In this document: piece by piece, positions 34,334 to 45,242 of the stretch
How the letters are laid out: each line of letters starts with the position of its first letter
Numbering within the stretch: the first letter of the stretch is position 1
Source of the DNA: Haberlea rhodopensis
Lineage: Eukaryota; Streptophyta; Magnoliopsida; Lamiales; Gesneriaceae
Length of the DNA: 64,000 nt
Assembly: GCA_907163345.1 (NCBI GenBank)
Contig: CAJQUN010000003.1
Location: 3,348,001-3,412,000 of the forward strand
Direction: 5' to 3'
The notes under the pieces: model-generated
What the model was told of the DNA's origin: nothing
Databases searched by the model: none
The model's input: only the letters and a program-made list of their open reading frames with translations
Position numbers and translations under genes: made by a program

Positions 34334-34946
34334 GTTTTTCCTTATGCGCGTTCATAAATTTTCAAACGGAAGAATAAAGGAAAACTCAAACGGCTCTTCC
34401 CTCTACCTGTCTCTTTCTTCTGTTTTTTGGAATCTCTATCCTCTTCACACTTTTACGTAAATTCCATTCATTCATGTCGAATTACAAAAATACCCTTATA
34501 CCACTTTATATTTTGTATATAAATCATTGGTGGTAGACATGACCATGGTTCGTGAACCACCGGTTGACGGTTCGAAACCGACGATTCTACAACACGATAA
34601 TACATGGCTCCAAAGGCGCCCAAAAATTTGCAGGAAGTGGCTGAGAAGAGGAAGATGAAGTAGAGCACGCTTGTAACAAAACATGGTATGTATAACGGTT
34701 TTGGAATTCTTGTAATTTTCTAATGAGATTTCTATAAACATGGTATGTATATTCTTGAAATATTCAGGTTTGTAATGAGATTTCTGTATTGATTTGGTTT
34801 TTCCCCCCAACTAGGGCTTGTAATGATGAACTAAATTGCTTTTGTATGAAAAAATTCCATTGTTTTGCTCTAAAAAACGGATGACACCAGTTAGTGTGAA
34901 ATGTTTAATTTAATGTCACTCATATTTGTTTTCATAACAACACCAA
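34334..34946. other. Intergenic / promoter region of the SWIB gene
   Basis: This includes the SWIB 5' region. A short plus-strand ATG frame at 34603 (MAPKAPKNLQEVAEKRK) lies just before a possible donor and may be a first exon of the next gene; this is unproven. Near 34545-34580 there is a small inverted motif (GGTTCGTGAACC). Confidence 0.35.
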
Positions 34947-36943
34947 TTGAATCCTCGCCAACAGAGGAAGAAAATAGCAAAATATCGCCTAAGACTTCAT
35001 TATACAGATCTAACATACAGACAAGTTAGTGATCTGAAAAAAATTGAACTCCGAGATGAACATTTACAAGTGTTGCAGTGTACGCCCTTTTGGCATATGG
35101 TTAATGCTATTCAAGCCAACAGGGTGGTATTAAATCATTGCAAGAAATGGGATGTGGCAATCAGGAAAATAATAGCTTGTTTCCACAAGGAATCTAAAGG
35201 ATTCCATCTTGGGGAGCATACCAAGACCATTACTACCAGTGATGTTCTGGTAATTTTTGGAATAAGAGATGGCAACGATGACATTGATACGCAGATGGTA
35301 GACTACCCATGTACAACATTCCTAACTAGATGCTTCCCCGAGAAAGAGACATTACGGGATTTCAGAATGAGCAAGAGCTCAATTTACAAGAAATTGATTT
35401 CAAAGGTGGGAAGCCAGATATTACAGATGTCAATGATGTTGCTCGATTGGTTGTTTTGTACATACTTGCGACATTCTTTGCTACAAAATCTTCAAACCTG
35501 AATTGGGGTTATACAGCACTTGTGGATGATATGGACAGAATATGCACCCTCAATTGGTCGGAACACATTTTAAACAATTTGTTGAGCAGCATGTTAGAAT
35601 CCAACAATGAAAAACATTCTGGGTGTGTTCCGTTGATACCGGTACATTGCGTACAAAATATGTTTTTTTTGCAATTAATGTCCCTGTTTGTTAATAACAT
35701 TGACTAACATTTTTTTATAGTATTGTCTATGCGAGAAAACGAAGATTATTGATCTTGTGGATGCGAATCTGTTCCCCATGTACATGAAATGGAATCTCGT
35801 AGATTTGTACAAAAATCTAGGCTCAATTGAATTGAAGGATCTAAACCGTGAATGCGTAAGTGGTGAATTAAATCATAATGGGGAATTGAAATCATAACTG
35901 GTGCATGTAATCATGTAATTGTAACTGATGCATGTAAATTATAATTGGTGCATGCAATTTATATAACTGGTGCATGTAATTATACCTGGTGCGTGTAAAT
36001 TATAACTGGTTCATGTAATCATAACTGATGCATGTAAATATAACTGGTGCATGTCATTATAATTGGTGCATGCAAATCATAACTGGTGCATTTAAATTAT
36101 AACTGGTGTATTTAAATTATAACTGGTGCATGTAAATTATAACTGGTGCATGTAAATTATAAATGGTACATCCTAATCATAAATGGTACATGTAAATTAT
36201 AACTGGTGCATACAAATCATAACTGATGCATGTAATTATAACTGGTGCATGGAAATGATAACTGGTGCATTTAAATTATAACTGGTGCATGTAAATCATA
36301 ACTTGTGCATGTAAATTATAACTTGTGTAAATCATAACTGGTGCATGTAAATTATAACTGGTGCATGTAAATTATAACTGGTGCATGTAATTACAACTGG
36401 TGCATGTAAATCACAATTGGTGCATGTAAATAATAACTGATGCATGTAAATCATAACTGGTGCAGGTAAATCATAACTAGTGCATGTAAATTATAACTGG
36501 TGCAAGTAGTTATAACTAGTGAATGTAGATCATAACTGGTGCATGTAAATCATAACTGGTGCGTCTAATTGTGGGGCATGTAATTATAACTTTTGAATGT
36601 AAATCATAATTGTGGCATCTAATTGTAACTTGTGTATGTAGTTATAACTGATGCATGTAAATTATAACAGGTGCATGTAAATTTTAACTGGTGCATTTAA
36701 ATCATAACTGGTGCACCTAAATCATAACTGATGCATCTAATTGTAACTGTGCATCTAATTGTAGCTGGTGTATGTAAATTATAACTGGTGGACAGCACGA
36801 AAGAGATGATTGGAACCTTCAGTCCTCAGCCAGAGGCTTATACCCACGAAATGCCAGAAGAAACGACCCCTTCAGGCATATTTGATAGAGGATCATATTC
36901 AGCGAAAACACAGGTCTCGAAACATAGCTTTCACGGATAAATG
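34947..36943 (+). pseudogene. Unrecognised plant gene (possibly transposon-associated), probably broken
   Basis: An exon-like open stretch from about 34965 (after CAACAG) encodes KYRLRLHYTDLTYRQVSDLK..., then FHLGEHTKTITTSDVLVIFG. The reading then shifts to another frame at about 35330-35645 (DVARLVVLYILATFFATKSS, NWGYTALVDDMDRICTLNWS). After a probable intron ending TTTTTTATAG (about 35720) an exon continues (EKTKIIDLVDANLFPMYMKW). The minisatellite array then intervenes, and a further open stretch at 36790-36943 (KEMIGTFSPQPEAYTHEMPE) precedes a stop. The style resembles the N-terminal domains of Ulp1/DUF1985 or mobile-domain genes carried by plant transposons, but I do not recognise the family with confidence. 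The frame change at about 35330-35500 suggests a pseudogene. Confidence 0.4.
35885..36790. repeat. Minisatellite array 2, same 19-20 bp unit as array 1
   Basis: About 45 copies of a unit close to AACTGGTGCATGTAAATTAT. Compared with array 1, the AAATTAT/AAATCAT form (20 bp) is more common. It probably lies in an intron of the broken gene described above, since open coding-like stretches flank it in the same direction. Confidence 0.95.
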
Positions 36944-36959
36944 GTAGGATAGAACACTT

Positions 36960-37180
36960 AACGTTTTATCAATAACTATAGTTAGGGGTAATGATGTAAC
37001 ATCAATCTTTTCAACCATACACTAGCACAAACGCCACGTGTTCGATCACAAAGCAGAGACAATTGTTGAACCCAACAATCATTCCCCCAATAATTACACT
37101 TTCTGCAACTCATGGGAATCGAACATGCGACCTTGACTCTGATACCAATTGTAGGATTGATCACATACCGCTTTAACAAT
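36960..37180 (-). repeat. Dispersed repeat with tRNA-like or primer-site phrase
   Basis: On the minus strand the segment reads ATTGGTATCAGAGTCAAGG followed by GTTCGATTCCC about 14 bases later, then GAGTTGC and ATTGTTGGGTTCAACAATTGT. A diverged relative lies at about 40975-41100, with the same order of phrases. The GTTCGATTCC word matches a polymerase III B-box, as in SINEs, while TGGTATCAGAG also matches a Met primer site. Class undecided. Confidence 0.45.
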
Positions 37181-37488
37181 AACTATAGATCCAACAAATA
37201 GAAAATGAACATCTGAATCTTGAAAAGTATCGAAGTTTCTTTGCAAATTTTGCATTCTAAAAGGTACGCAAATGCGTTGTGCAACTCTAACTGACATCTT
37301 TTACCATGCCTGCAGTTCCTTGATGATGATAAAAGATGCTACTTGGAGCTGAATTATACATTTGAAATCAAGAAAGACCAGCAGTCAACATAGATTGTGG
37401 CTGATTAGTAGCTTAAGAATTTTCCCTTTGTTGCTCTCGTTTCTCTTTCTAGTGTTTTTTTCATTGTTTGTGTGTGATCCGATAGAAT

Positions 37489-37489
<1 letters not shown>

Positions 37490-37539
<50 letters not shown>
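37490..37539. repeat. (AT)n microsatellite
   Basis: About 25 uninterrupted AT dinucleotides. Confidence 0.97.
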
Positions 37540-37540
<1 letters not shown>

Positions 37541-38736
37541 CACTTTTATCCCCAATATTTAAAAATCTTACACTTTTGTTCCCTCAATCAAAAAGCTAGA
37601 TTCGCCCCTGATTGCATGAGCTCAAGATCCAATAACTCAAAATTATTATATTCTATCTATATATTTTTTATTATCTATATATAAAAAACATTGATTTGTT
37701 TTGTAAATATTACGACCTTTGAGCTTGTGGTCTTACTCAGATAAACAACCATGACCGAGAATTGGCAACTTGAGCCCGACCCTTTTCATTCTTTGCTTTA
37801 TGAACTCGAGAATAAATATTTTATTTGAACCCAAATCGAGCTCGAGAAATTTCGTAAACTTGATTTTTTAGATTTCAAGTATCCGATCTCGTTAAAATAC
37901 ATTCGATATTGGCCCAATATTTTTATTTTAAAAAAAAAACAAATAATATAGTATATAGAGTATATAAAATATAAGTGATAAAAATTTCTTTATGCTGATA
38001 TTGGGTAATTGGGCCCGGATTAATCCAAAACATAAAAGCGACCCACTGTTTTGAATTTCGATTTACACCCCTGTATACTAGAGAAATTGTGAAAGAACTA
38101 GCAAAAAAGTTATGTACTGTGTTGGGCCTAGGGAAATTGATGTTTGGGCCTTAAATGAATTTTCATGTCCTCAAGGCAGTCCAATTCCGAAGCCCGACTA
38201 CAAATTTGCAGAACTTGTTGCATCGAAAGAAACAGACAGACAACTATAATAATTTCTGTGTGAAATTATGTTGAAAGCGGGAAAAATAAATATATTATGT
38301 TATTATTATATTTTAAATAATATTTCCAATCTCAAAGACTTTAATTTTAAAAATTCATTTTGTATAACATGGAATAAAAAAATTTAATTATTAATTTTGA
38401 AGTATATATAGTTTTTTTTGTTGGGTGGTAAAGTATAAATAATTTTTGAGGGACTAAATATTTTTTCGCGTATTGTTAGGCCATGAGCTCGTACACATAT
38501 TTATTTTGATAACCATGTTATTTGGCGAGGCTACTTCTATTTGCGAATCATGGCTACAATCCTGCGAAGTACTCGAAAATTGCCCATCACTCAAGACACG
38601 TCACCACTTTCGTCACTATTTTCTATGTTCAAGCCAACCAAATCATTCAAAAGCCTTCCAGTTATCTATTTCACGTTTGGTAAACCTAAAGGCTAACACA
38701 ACATCCGACAACTCTGTCTCTCTCTAAAAGTAGGCT
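37540..38736. other. Intergenic sequence and 5' region of the next gene
   Basis: Contains the CTAGATTCGCCC repeat phrase also seen near 25520. A pyrimidine-rich leader (CTCTGTCTCTCTCT, about 38712-38725) directly precedes the start codon of the following gene. Confidence 0.4.
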
Positions 38737-39366
38737 ATGAAGAAACTGTATAGAAGAGGTACCGTGCATCCGACGCCGCCGGCGGTTGCAGACCAGGTGC
38801 TCTCGTTTTTGCCGCCGGCGGTATTGACTTTGACTGCCGCTTTATCTCTTGAGGAGAGGGAACTTTTGGCATACCTCATATCTTGCTCTTCCTCTAACTT
38901 TTCCAACACCAACCACAAGAAAAACCCCTCCGCGGCCACATCCGGAAGTTCCAAGGGCGCGGCGGCAGACCACCCTCCGTACTTCAACTGCTACTGCTTC
39001 CGGTGCTACATGAGCTACTGGGTGAAGTGGGATTCGTCTCCGAATCGTCAGCTAATACACGAGATAATAGATGCTTTTGAAGATGGCTTTTTGAGCGAGA
39101 GGAAAAAGGAGAAGAACAAGAAGGAGAAAAGGAAGGGTAAAAGCATGAAAACAGACATTATTCTTGAATTAGAAGAGTCCAAGAAGTCCGAGCCGATTTT
39201 GACCAATCAAGATATTAACTTTCCCGATTCGAACTCAGCCTCCGAGAATGATACTACCGGCGGCGGTGAAGAGGACAAGAACGGGGAAGAGGCAGAGGCG
39301 GAGAAAGGGTCGGTCAGGAGGTTTATGAGTTATATTGGAGACAGGATTTGGGGCGCTTGGGGATAA
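38737..39366 (+). CDS. Conserved plant protein of unknown function, Cys-rich motif
   Basis: This intronless 209-residue protein begins MKKLYRRGTVHPTPPAVADQ, the conserved N-terminus of a small plant-specific family I recognise only as uncharacterised. Residues 21-50 form a hydrophobic helical segment (LSFLPPAVLTLTAALSLEER). Residues 82-99 carry YFNCYCFRCYMSYWVKWD, a tight Cys-rich motif that could bind metal. Residues 100-117 (SPNRQLIHEIIDAFEDGF) are also typical of the family. Residues 121-137 are Lys-rich and might be a nuclear-localisation signal, and the rest is acidic. The C-terminus RRFMSYIGDRIWGAWG is amphipathic. The frame is complete, with a polypyrimidine leader just upstream. I infer no biochemical role. 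Confidence 0.8.
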   Translation: MKKLYRRGTVHPTPPAVADQVLSFLPPAVLTLTAALSLEERELLAYLISCSSSNFSNTNHKKNPSAATSGSSKGAAADHPPYFNCYCFRCYMSYWVKWDSSPNRQLIHEIIDAFEDGFLSERKKEKNKKEKRKGKSMKTDIILELEESKKSEPILTNQDINFPDSNSASENDTTGGGEEDKNGEEAEAEKGSVRRFMSYIGDRIWGAWG

Positions 39367-41833
39367 AGATATGAATTGAAGGGACTAAAGGTTGATTTAG
39401 TTTTACATCTTTTGCTTATACCATTTAAGCGATTTTCAGTTTGCTGTATGAAATTCTAAATCCTTATCTGGTAAGCAATCATATTGTAAATTATGGGTAA
39501 GTTTTTATATGATCGGATCCTCTGTTAAGTCCCTGCTAATATATTTAAGTTTAGTTTAGTTTGTTATTTCAGTTTCCTTTCAACTGTTTGAGCTTTGCAA
39601 TTTTGAGGTAAAATCCATGATTATTGATCGTGTAAATTTAATTTCCATTTACATTTCAGTCTGTGCAAATTGTACCTTACCGTATATAGAAACCCCAGTT
39701 TGAACTTGGAAGAATTAATAGATCCATTAAAAAGTTGCTCATTTTCATTTCTTGCTTTCATCGTTATGTTAGGCACAAACAAAGCCATCATTTTTTGTTC
39801 TCCTTGTTTTCTCCCCTCTATAATGTCCATATTTTCCTAGTGTCCCTTTTCCCCTTTGTCCGCTTAGCCGACCCGACTACTTTTGGACTAAAAATTTGTG
39901 CGTCTGTGGGAACCTATTATCTTGATTATGGCTGCAGTTGGTGACTTTTTCATACAAAAATTGAATCTCTACAGATGAAATCTGGTCACTTTTTTAGAGT
40001 GTGTTTGGTACGGGTTATTATATGTGATAATTTGTGTGTAAATCTTTAAACCAGCGTTTGGTTCATTTTTAAAACAATCTAAGGAATTTCCGCCGCAACG
40101 TGACTACATGTGTTTAATTGCTTGATAATTGCCTACCAGCATACTTGGTATTAACAAACACAAGTTGCACAGTAGAAATGATCAGGTGAAAAATTACTTA
40201 TTCACCCTTTGCCCTAAATCCAAATAACTATGTTCAACCAAATTTGAGCGATTGATATCGAAACAAAAACAACGATTGAAACCTTTTGAAGTCGTAATCG
40301 AAGAGAGAAACATATTGGTTCGTCCATGTACCATGCCGATTGGAGAAGGGTTGGTTCGAAGGATAAATAGCCATTAATCCGTCCACCACGCCGATTGGAG
40401 ATGAAAGCTTTAGTCGAGTTCGTACAACAGATGAAGGGGATGAGGATTGGATTTGGTCTTGAGCGTCGTGTAAGTGAACAGTGACATTTAGTTTAAAATT
40501 AAAAGGAGGGGTATTTAAGTCATAAACACGATATATCTTTCCCTTTATCCTACCCATAAAATTCATATCAAACTAAACATTATTTTATCACCATCCATGA
40601 TATTTTTATTTGTCACCATTTTTTTAACTAGTTTTACTAATCATTCAATAATCATATCCTTTAAATCAAGCGGTGCTTTAGTAGTTAGTATATAATATTG
40701 TACAGGTATAATAGAAAAAAATAAAAAATAAAACATGAACAGAGTAAGCTTTACTAAACAAAAAAAATACTTAAAAGATAGTTAAATGCAACATTGGAAA
40801 AAAAATTTAAAATTTTCACAGCGCGTGCTCTGTTGTGTCTTTATATAAACTCAAATTTGATCAAAATTTAGATAAATATGATCGGCGGATCAAGTGTTTG
40901 TCGTTTTACCAAAATTTATAACTGGTGGTAACAGTATAACTCTAATATTTTAACTCTACATTAACACACGCATTATATTTCGATCACTCTTCCAGCAAGG
41001 ACAATTGTTATATCCCAACAATATTACTCTCAATAATTTTATTATCTTGCAACTCATGTTAATCGAACATGTGACATTGGTTCTGATACAAATTGTCTGA
41101 TCAAGCACTTGTTTTATTAAAAAAATATAGCTATTGGTAGCGGTGTAACTATCATCGTTAAACCGTATAGCAGTACAAACACCACGATTCAATCGCTTTA
41201 TCAGTAAGGACAATTGTTACATCCCAACAGCCTTAAAGTAGCGTTGAATAAGTATTGATATGAATAAAAATTTTGGAAATTGGGAAGCTTTGATCTTCGT
41301 AATACTTGGCACATATGAGGAATTATTGTCCTGTGTATTTTAGATTAATAAATGTAATTTATAAGTAATTATAATTTTGTATCAAGAAAAGTTTGAGTTA
41401 TAACTTCCAAAGTGTTAATTATCTATATTTATTATGTTATCTTAAAAATATATGAAAATTTGACATTTGCAAATCACATTTGTAATATTTGTGTACTTTT
41501 ATATGAATTGAATTTGCGCAAATTAAAAATTAAGAAGATTTAATAGAAGATATGCTAGTTCGTGTCGTAATTCAACAATGAGTCCATTGCTACGTAAAAG
41601 ACTAGGAAATGGAGAGATAATTTACATTTTAAAATTCAACATTAAATTCAAAACGATTGAATTGGACTTTTATGTGTCTGGATAGTTGTGGATTAAGTCA
41701 AAATTTGAGTGAGTACTTGGGATTAAAATGTAACAAATGACATCAAATTCGCTGAAGCATGTCCATACAGAATATTAATTCATAATTACAAATAAAATAT
41801 TAACAAGATATTTGATACAATTCGTACCGGTAA
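39367..41833. other. Intergenic sequence with degraded repeats
   Basis: No gene is supported. At 40001-40620 phrases such as GTGTGTTTGGTACGGG hint at a MITE without clear ends. At about 40975-41220 is a diverged copy of the 36960-37180 repeat, partly duplicated (GGACAATTGTTAYATCCCAACA occurs near 41000 and 41209). Confidence 0.35.
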
Positions 41834-43076
41834 TGTCACGTCCTGAAACTGTTGCGTGTGACACCAACATTGATTCCAAAAATTATTCAAAATCAACAAG
41901 TCTCGTAGTACAGATCTATGATTAAACCAGTCTATTTATTTTATTAAAAATAACAATCGTCTTTACAAAAGAAAAACAACTTGAATAAGTTGTTCATAAA
42001 GCACATTAAATCTAAACAGAGTTGCGAAAGTGTAATTGAAAGAATAAATTCTTGGAGTCTCCATTGTCCTCCTTCATCGATATCTTCCTTGTTCTTATCT
42101 GGGAAACGGAGGTAAGGGGTGAATGTTTGGGAAAACACTCAGCAAGTGTGAGCCAGTTGAACATGATAAAACTTACGTATAAAGATTTTCAAATAACACT
42201 TTATCAAACATAGTAAATCTATATATATACTGATAATTGCTCACACTAGAGCCTTATCACATAATCACATAATCACTTTTTGGGATCAAGAGGTGGCTCC
42301 CGTGTGCATATCACTTTGCTCTTATGGATCAAGAGGTGGCTCTCATGCATGTGCCACACCCACATCATGTAGCACTTTGCCCCGCCGAATCAAGTCGTGG
42401 CTCCTACACACGTTGCACTTTGCCCCGGAGAGCCTTCGACTTTCGATGCACATTTCTCATAAACTTTCATAATATGATCTTAAAATACATTTTTCGTGTT
42501 CAACTGAAATTTTAACACATATATAGAGATTCAAAAACGAAATGACTTTTGTAGCAAAAACCCACTGTGTTGAACAACCAAGGGTGCTAAGATAAGATCC
42601 GGGTTGAGGGAAATGGTGTAAACCTCATACTCTCTTCCTTGCAAGTTTCGAAATATTTGTGTGTAATGTGTGTGCAAACTTTTGAAAATTCTAGGGAGTG
42701 GAATGAATGGATCATTTTTTACATGGTATGTAGTGTTTTTAATGTAGGAGAGTTGGGTGGTGGAATTTCCTTTAACCTTGGGTGGTGGAATTTCCTTGAT
42801 TTAGGTCTTGTAATTGAATGGGTGGTTTAATGGTGATTGGGTGGTATAATTGTAAGAGGGTGGTCAACCTAGATCCACCAATTAGGCAATTTGATGGCTT
42901 GATCCTTGGTGGATTGATGTATAATGGTTTTAATGGTGATTGCGATTATATAATTAAGTTGATGGGTATGAGTTGTCAATGCACATACTTTGGAGGGCAA
43001 GAACTAGGGGCACTTAATTGTAGAGGTGCATGTTATTGAGGCCATTGAATGAGGAGTGAAATTTGGGGTCATCACA
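41834..43076 (-). repeat. 3' LTR of a truncated Tekay-like Gypsy element
   Basis: On the minus strand the LTR runs TGTGATGACCCC...GGACGTGACA. The sequence to its right reads, on the minus strand, AAGTAGGGAGAGG directly before the LTR, a good polypurine tract, and before that comes integrase-end coding sequence. The LTR contains about 60-bp internal repeats (GGATCAAGAGGTGGCTC, 42280-42420) and a duplicated GGGTGGTGGAATTTCCTT (about 42755 and 42780). No matching 5' LTR or target duplication was found, so the element is 5'-truncated. Confidence 0.65.
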
Positions 43077-43089
43077 CCTCTCCCTACTT

Positions 43090-43370
43090 ATTGGAAGTTT
43101 CACCCTCAAAACTTCAGTAAACTCGATCTTGAAAGAGATATAGATATTCTATCGTATCTTTTCTTCGAGTTCCCAAGTAATCTTCTCTCGCCGTATGGTT
43201 TTGACCATTGGACTTTGCCATATGAAATGATCATTCTTCTCAGTATTGATCCTTTGAGTCCACGATCCGTCGGGATTTCATCATTCTTCAGAGTCTCATT
43301 CAAATTTCCATGAATTACCAGAGGTTCTAAAAATAGTTTTCGAGTAGTCTTTATCAAGCTCTTACCTAAT
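43090..43370 (-). pseudogene. Chromodomain/integrase C-terminal remnant of the Tekay-like element
   Basis: The minus strand shows broken frames with VKVQW- and TWELEEKIR-like segments, which match the end of a chromovirus integrase chromodomain (pattern KVxWxxH..EEATWE). They lie immediately upstream of the polypurine tract and 3' LTR. Frameshifts and stops abound. Confidence 0.5.
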
Positions 43371-45059
43371 CGAGCTGACGTCCATGTTTAAAGGCACTGC
43401 CTCTATCGTGCTCTCGATACGCACTCTAATGAAGGTATCTTAAACTTAGGAAAGTGAGTGAATAAGGTTTCGAATTTGAACGAATTTTCTTTGTCAATCT
43501 AATCAATGATGGACGCAATGTCTCTTACAAAACATTGTTTCAATAGATCCAAACATTTCTCAAGGAATGTGAACAATTAAATGATCAATTTTTTGTGAGT
43601 TAAGCCGATCGAAATAATTGAATGCGGCAAAAATTCGCAAGGATGACATATATCGTTCTATGATACAATCACTTGGAAAAGAAGAAGTGATAATTCCCAG
43701 AAAATGAGAACGAAAGAAAGTTGTTTTTTTCCATCAACTATGAACAAGTTTTACAAGATGATAGACAAAACATAATTATTGATCTAAAAATCAAGGTCAT
43801 ATCAAATCCAAGCATGAGGTTTCAAAACTGAACAAGTATGTTAACAATTAAGATCAGGCTTTGATGAAGAACGAAATCACATTAACCAAAGACCATAATG
43901 GAGTATTATGAAGTAAAAGTTTACTATGAAGGTCAGAATTATTGGGATTGATTGAAGGATTGCCTCATGTGTAAGATATGTTTCAAAACAAATATCTATT
44001 CAGAGTATATCAATAGTGTTTGAACAAATGAGGCTATTTAAAGTTGATTGAAAGAAACTTCATAGTACAATGAATAGATTGAATAATTCTCCTTCTAAAA
44101 TAGTATGATTCAAATATTCTAGAAGGAATAAAAGTGAGATTTTACATTGAATATGAGATTATATCAAAAGGGACAAAATAGAATGCAAAAGATATAATTG
44201 GATGTATATGGATGAAATAAATCAAGCAGAAAAATGTCCAATGGTGCGTGATGATATGCTAACTTATTTATTCAAATGAAAGTTGAGTTCAAGGACATCA
44301 ATAACAAATTTGAAGGAAAGCTGGTTTTAATTTTCATAATAAATTTTAAGAGATTAGTCTATTCTCATCTGAACCAAAATATTATAAGCCTGAGTACGAT
44401 GTCCCATCACTATATCCAAATTGAGAATTGGATTTCTAATATCCTTATTAATTTTTAGAGACTAATTTACTATTTTTCATTTCAACCAAATGATCATAAC
44501 AACTTTAACCTAAAGTGTCACAATTTATAGTCAAATTATGGAGATGTATATTAAATTATGTGTCCCAAAAATATAACATGATTTACTTAAGTTCTAAGGA
44601 TCTCAATAAGAATAAGGAGGACATGTCGCCGACTATTCGAGTTAGCCCGAGAGTTTACTCGAAATGAAGTTTCTTGGAAGTGGGTGAAAAATTTCAAAAC
44701 ACTTTCCATCAACGAATCTAATAGAATATGAACTCAAATTATTAAGTGGTTTGGGAATTAAAATTCTCGAAGTTAGCCCATGAATATAAGGAAACGAGAG
44801 TAAATATTGGAAGTAAGTGATTTGAGTTTATCGTGACTTACAAAGAGGGATATAACTTTTCAAAATAATAATAACAAGGATTTAAAGTTGTTGCGTAGGA
44901 GCGTAACCGATGAATAACACAATTCGAGATACACTAGTATAGTAAATTAAAACCTTATTAGTTAAACTCAGAGGTTCATAAAGAAATCTTAAACAAGGAA
45001 AATCATAACTAGAATACCAAGGATTACTTATTATTTTTATCACATCGCATACATAAAAA
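43371..45059. other. AT-rich degenerate sequence
   Basis: No frame or motif can be supported. It may be decayed internal sequence of the Tekay-like element, but I cannot show this. Confidence 0.35.
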
Positions 45060-45242
45060 CTAGTCTATTGGTTCTCCGTCTCGTAAATCATATTCAACAT
45101 TTTCCAGTGCCATATGATCTTCCTCTTCCACCAGGAAATTGATCACAGACTGCTTGTAGGCGACTTCCTGTGCCAATTCATTCTTCTCATGCATGAGAGC
45201 TTGGATTCGAGTCCGCATGTTTTCCCGATACTCATTGAACAC
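45060..45242 (-). pseudogene. 3' part of a coiled-coil ORF split by the Athila-type element
   Basis: The minus-strand frame (FNEYRENMRTRIQALMHEKN ... DLRDGEPID, stop at 45060) is charged and helical. Across the 8.18-kb insertion the frame continues at 53424 with QELFEQV-like and, upstream, EEQLKKAIDDNKTLVKVHDN-like residues, with one stop between. It probably belonged to a coiled-coil protein associated with a retroelement. I do not recognise its function. Confidence 0.45.

Noticed and set aside
34600..34660. Short MAPKAPKNLQEV frame as a confirmed first exon
   Set aside because: Plausible, but no donor/acceptor pair with matching phase could be settled, so it is only mentioned.
37138..37150. 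Primer-binding site of a minus-strand Copia element (CTCTGATACCA)
   Set aside because: No LTR boundary or coding region nearby; the surrounding text recurs at 41 kb as a short dispersed repeat.
41834..43076. Solo LTR interpretation for the Tekay-like LTR
   Set aside because: No matching 5-bp duplication; a polypurine tract and chromodomain-like coding remnant adjoin it, so it is a 3' LTR of a truncated element.
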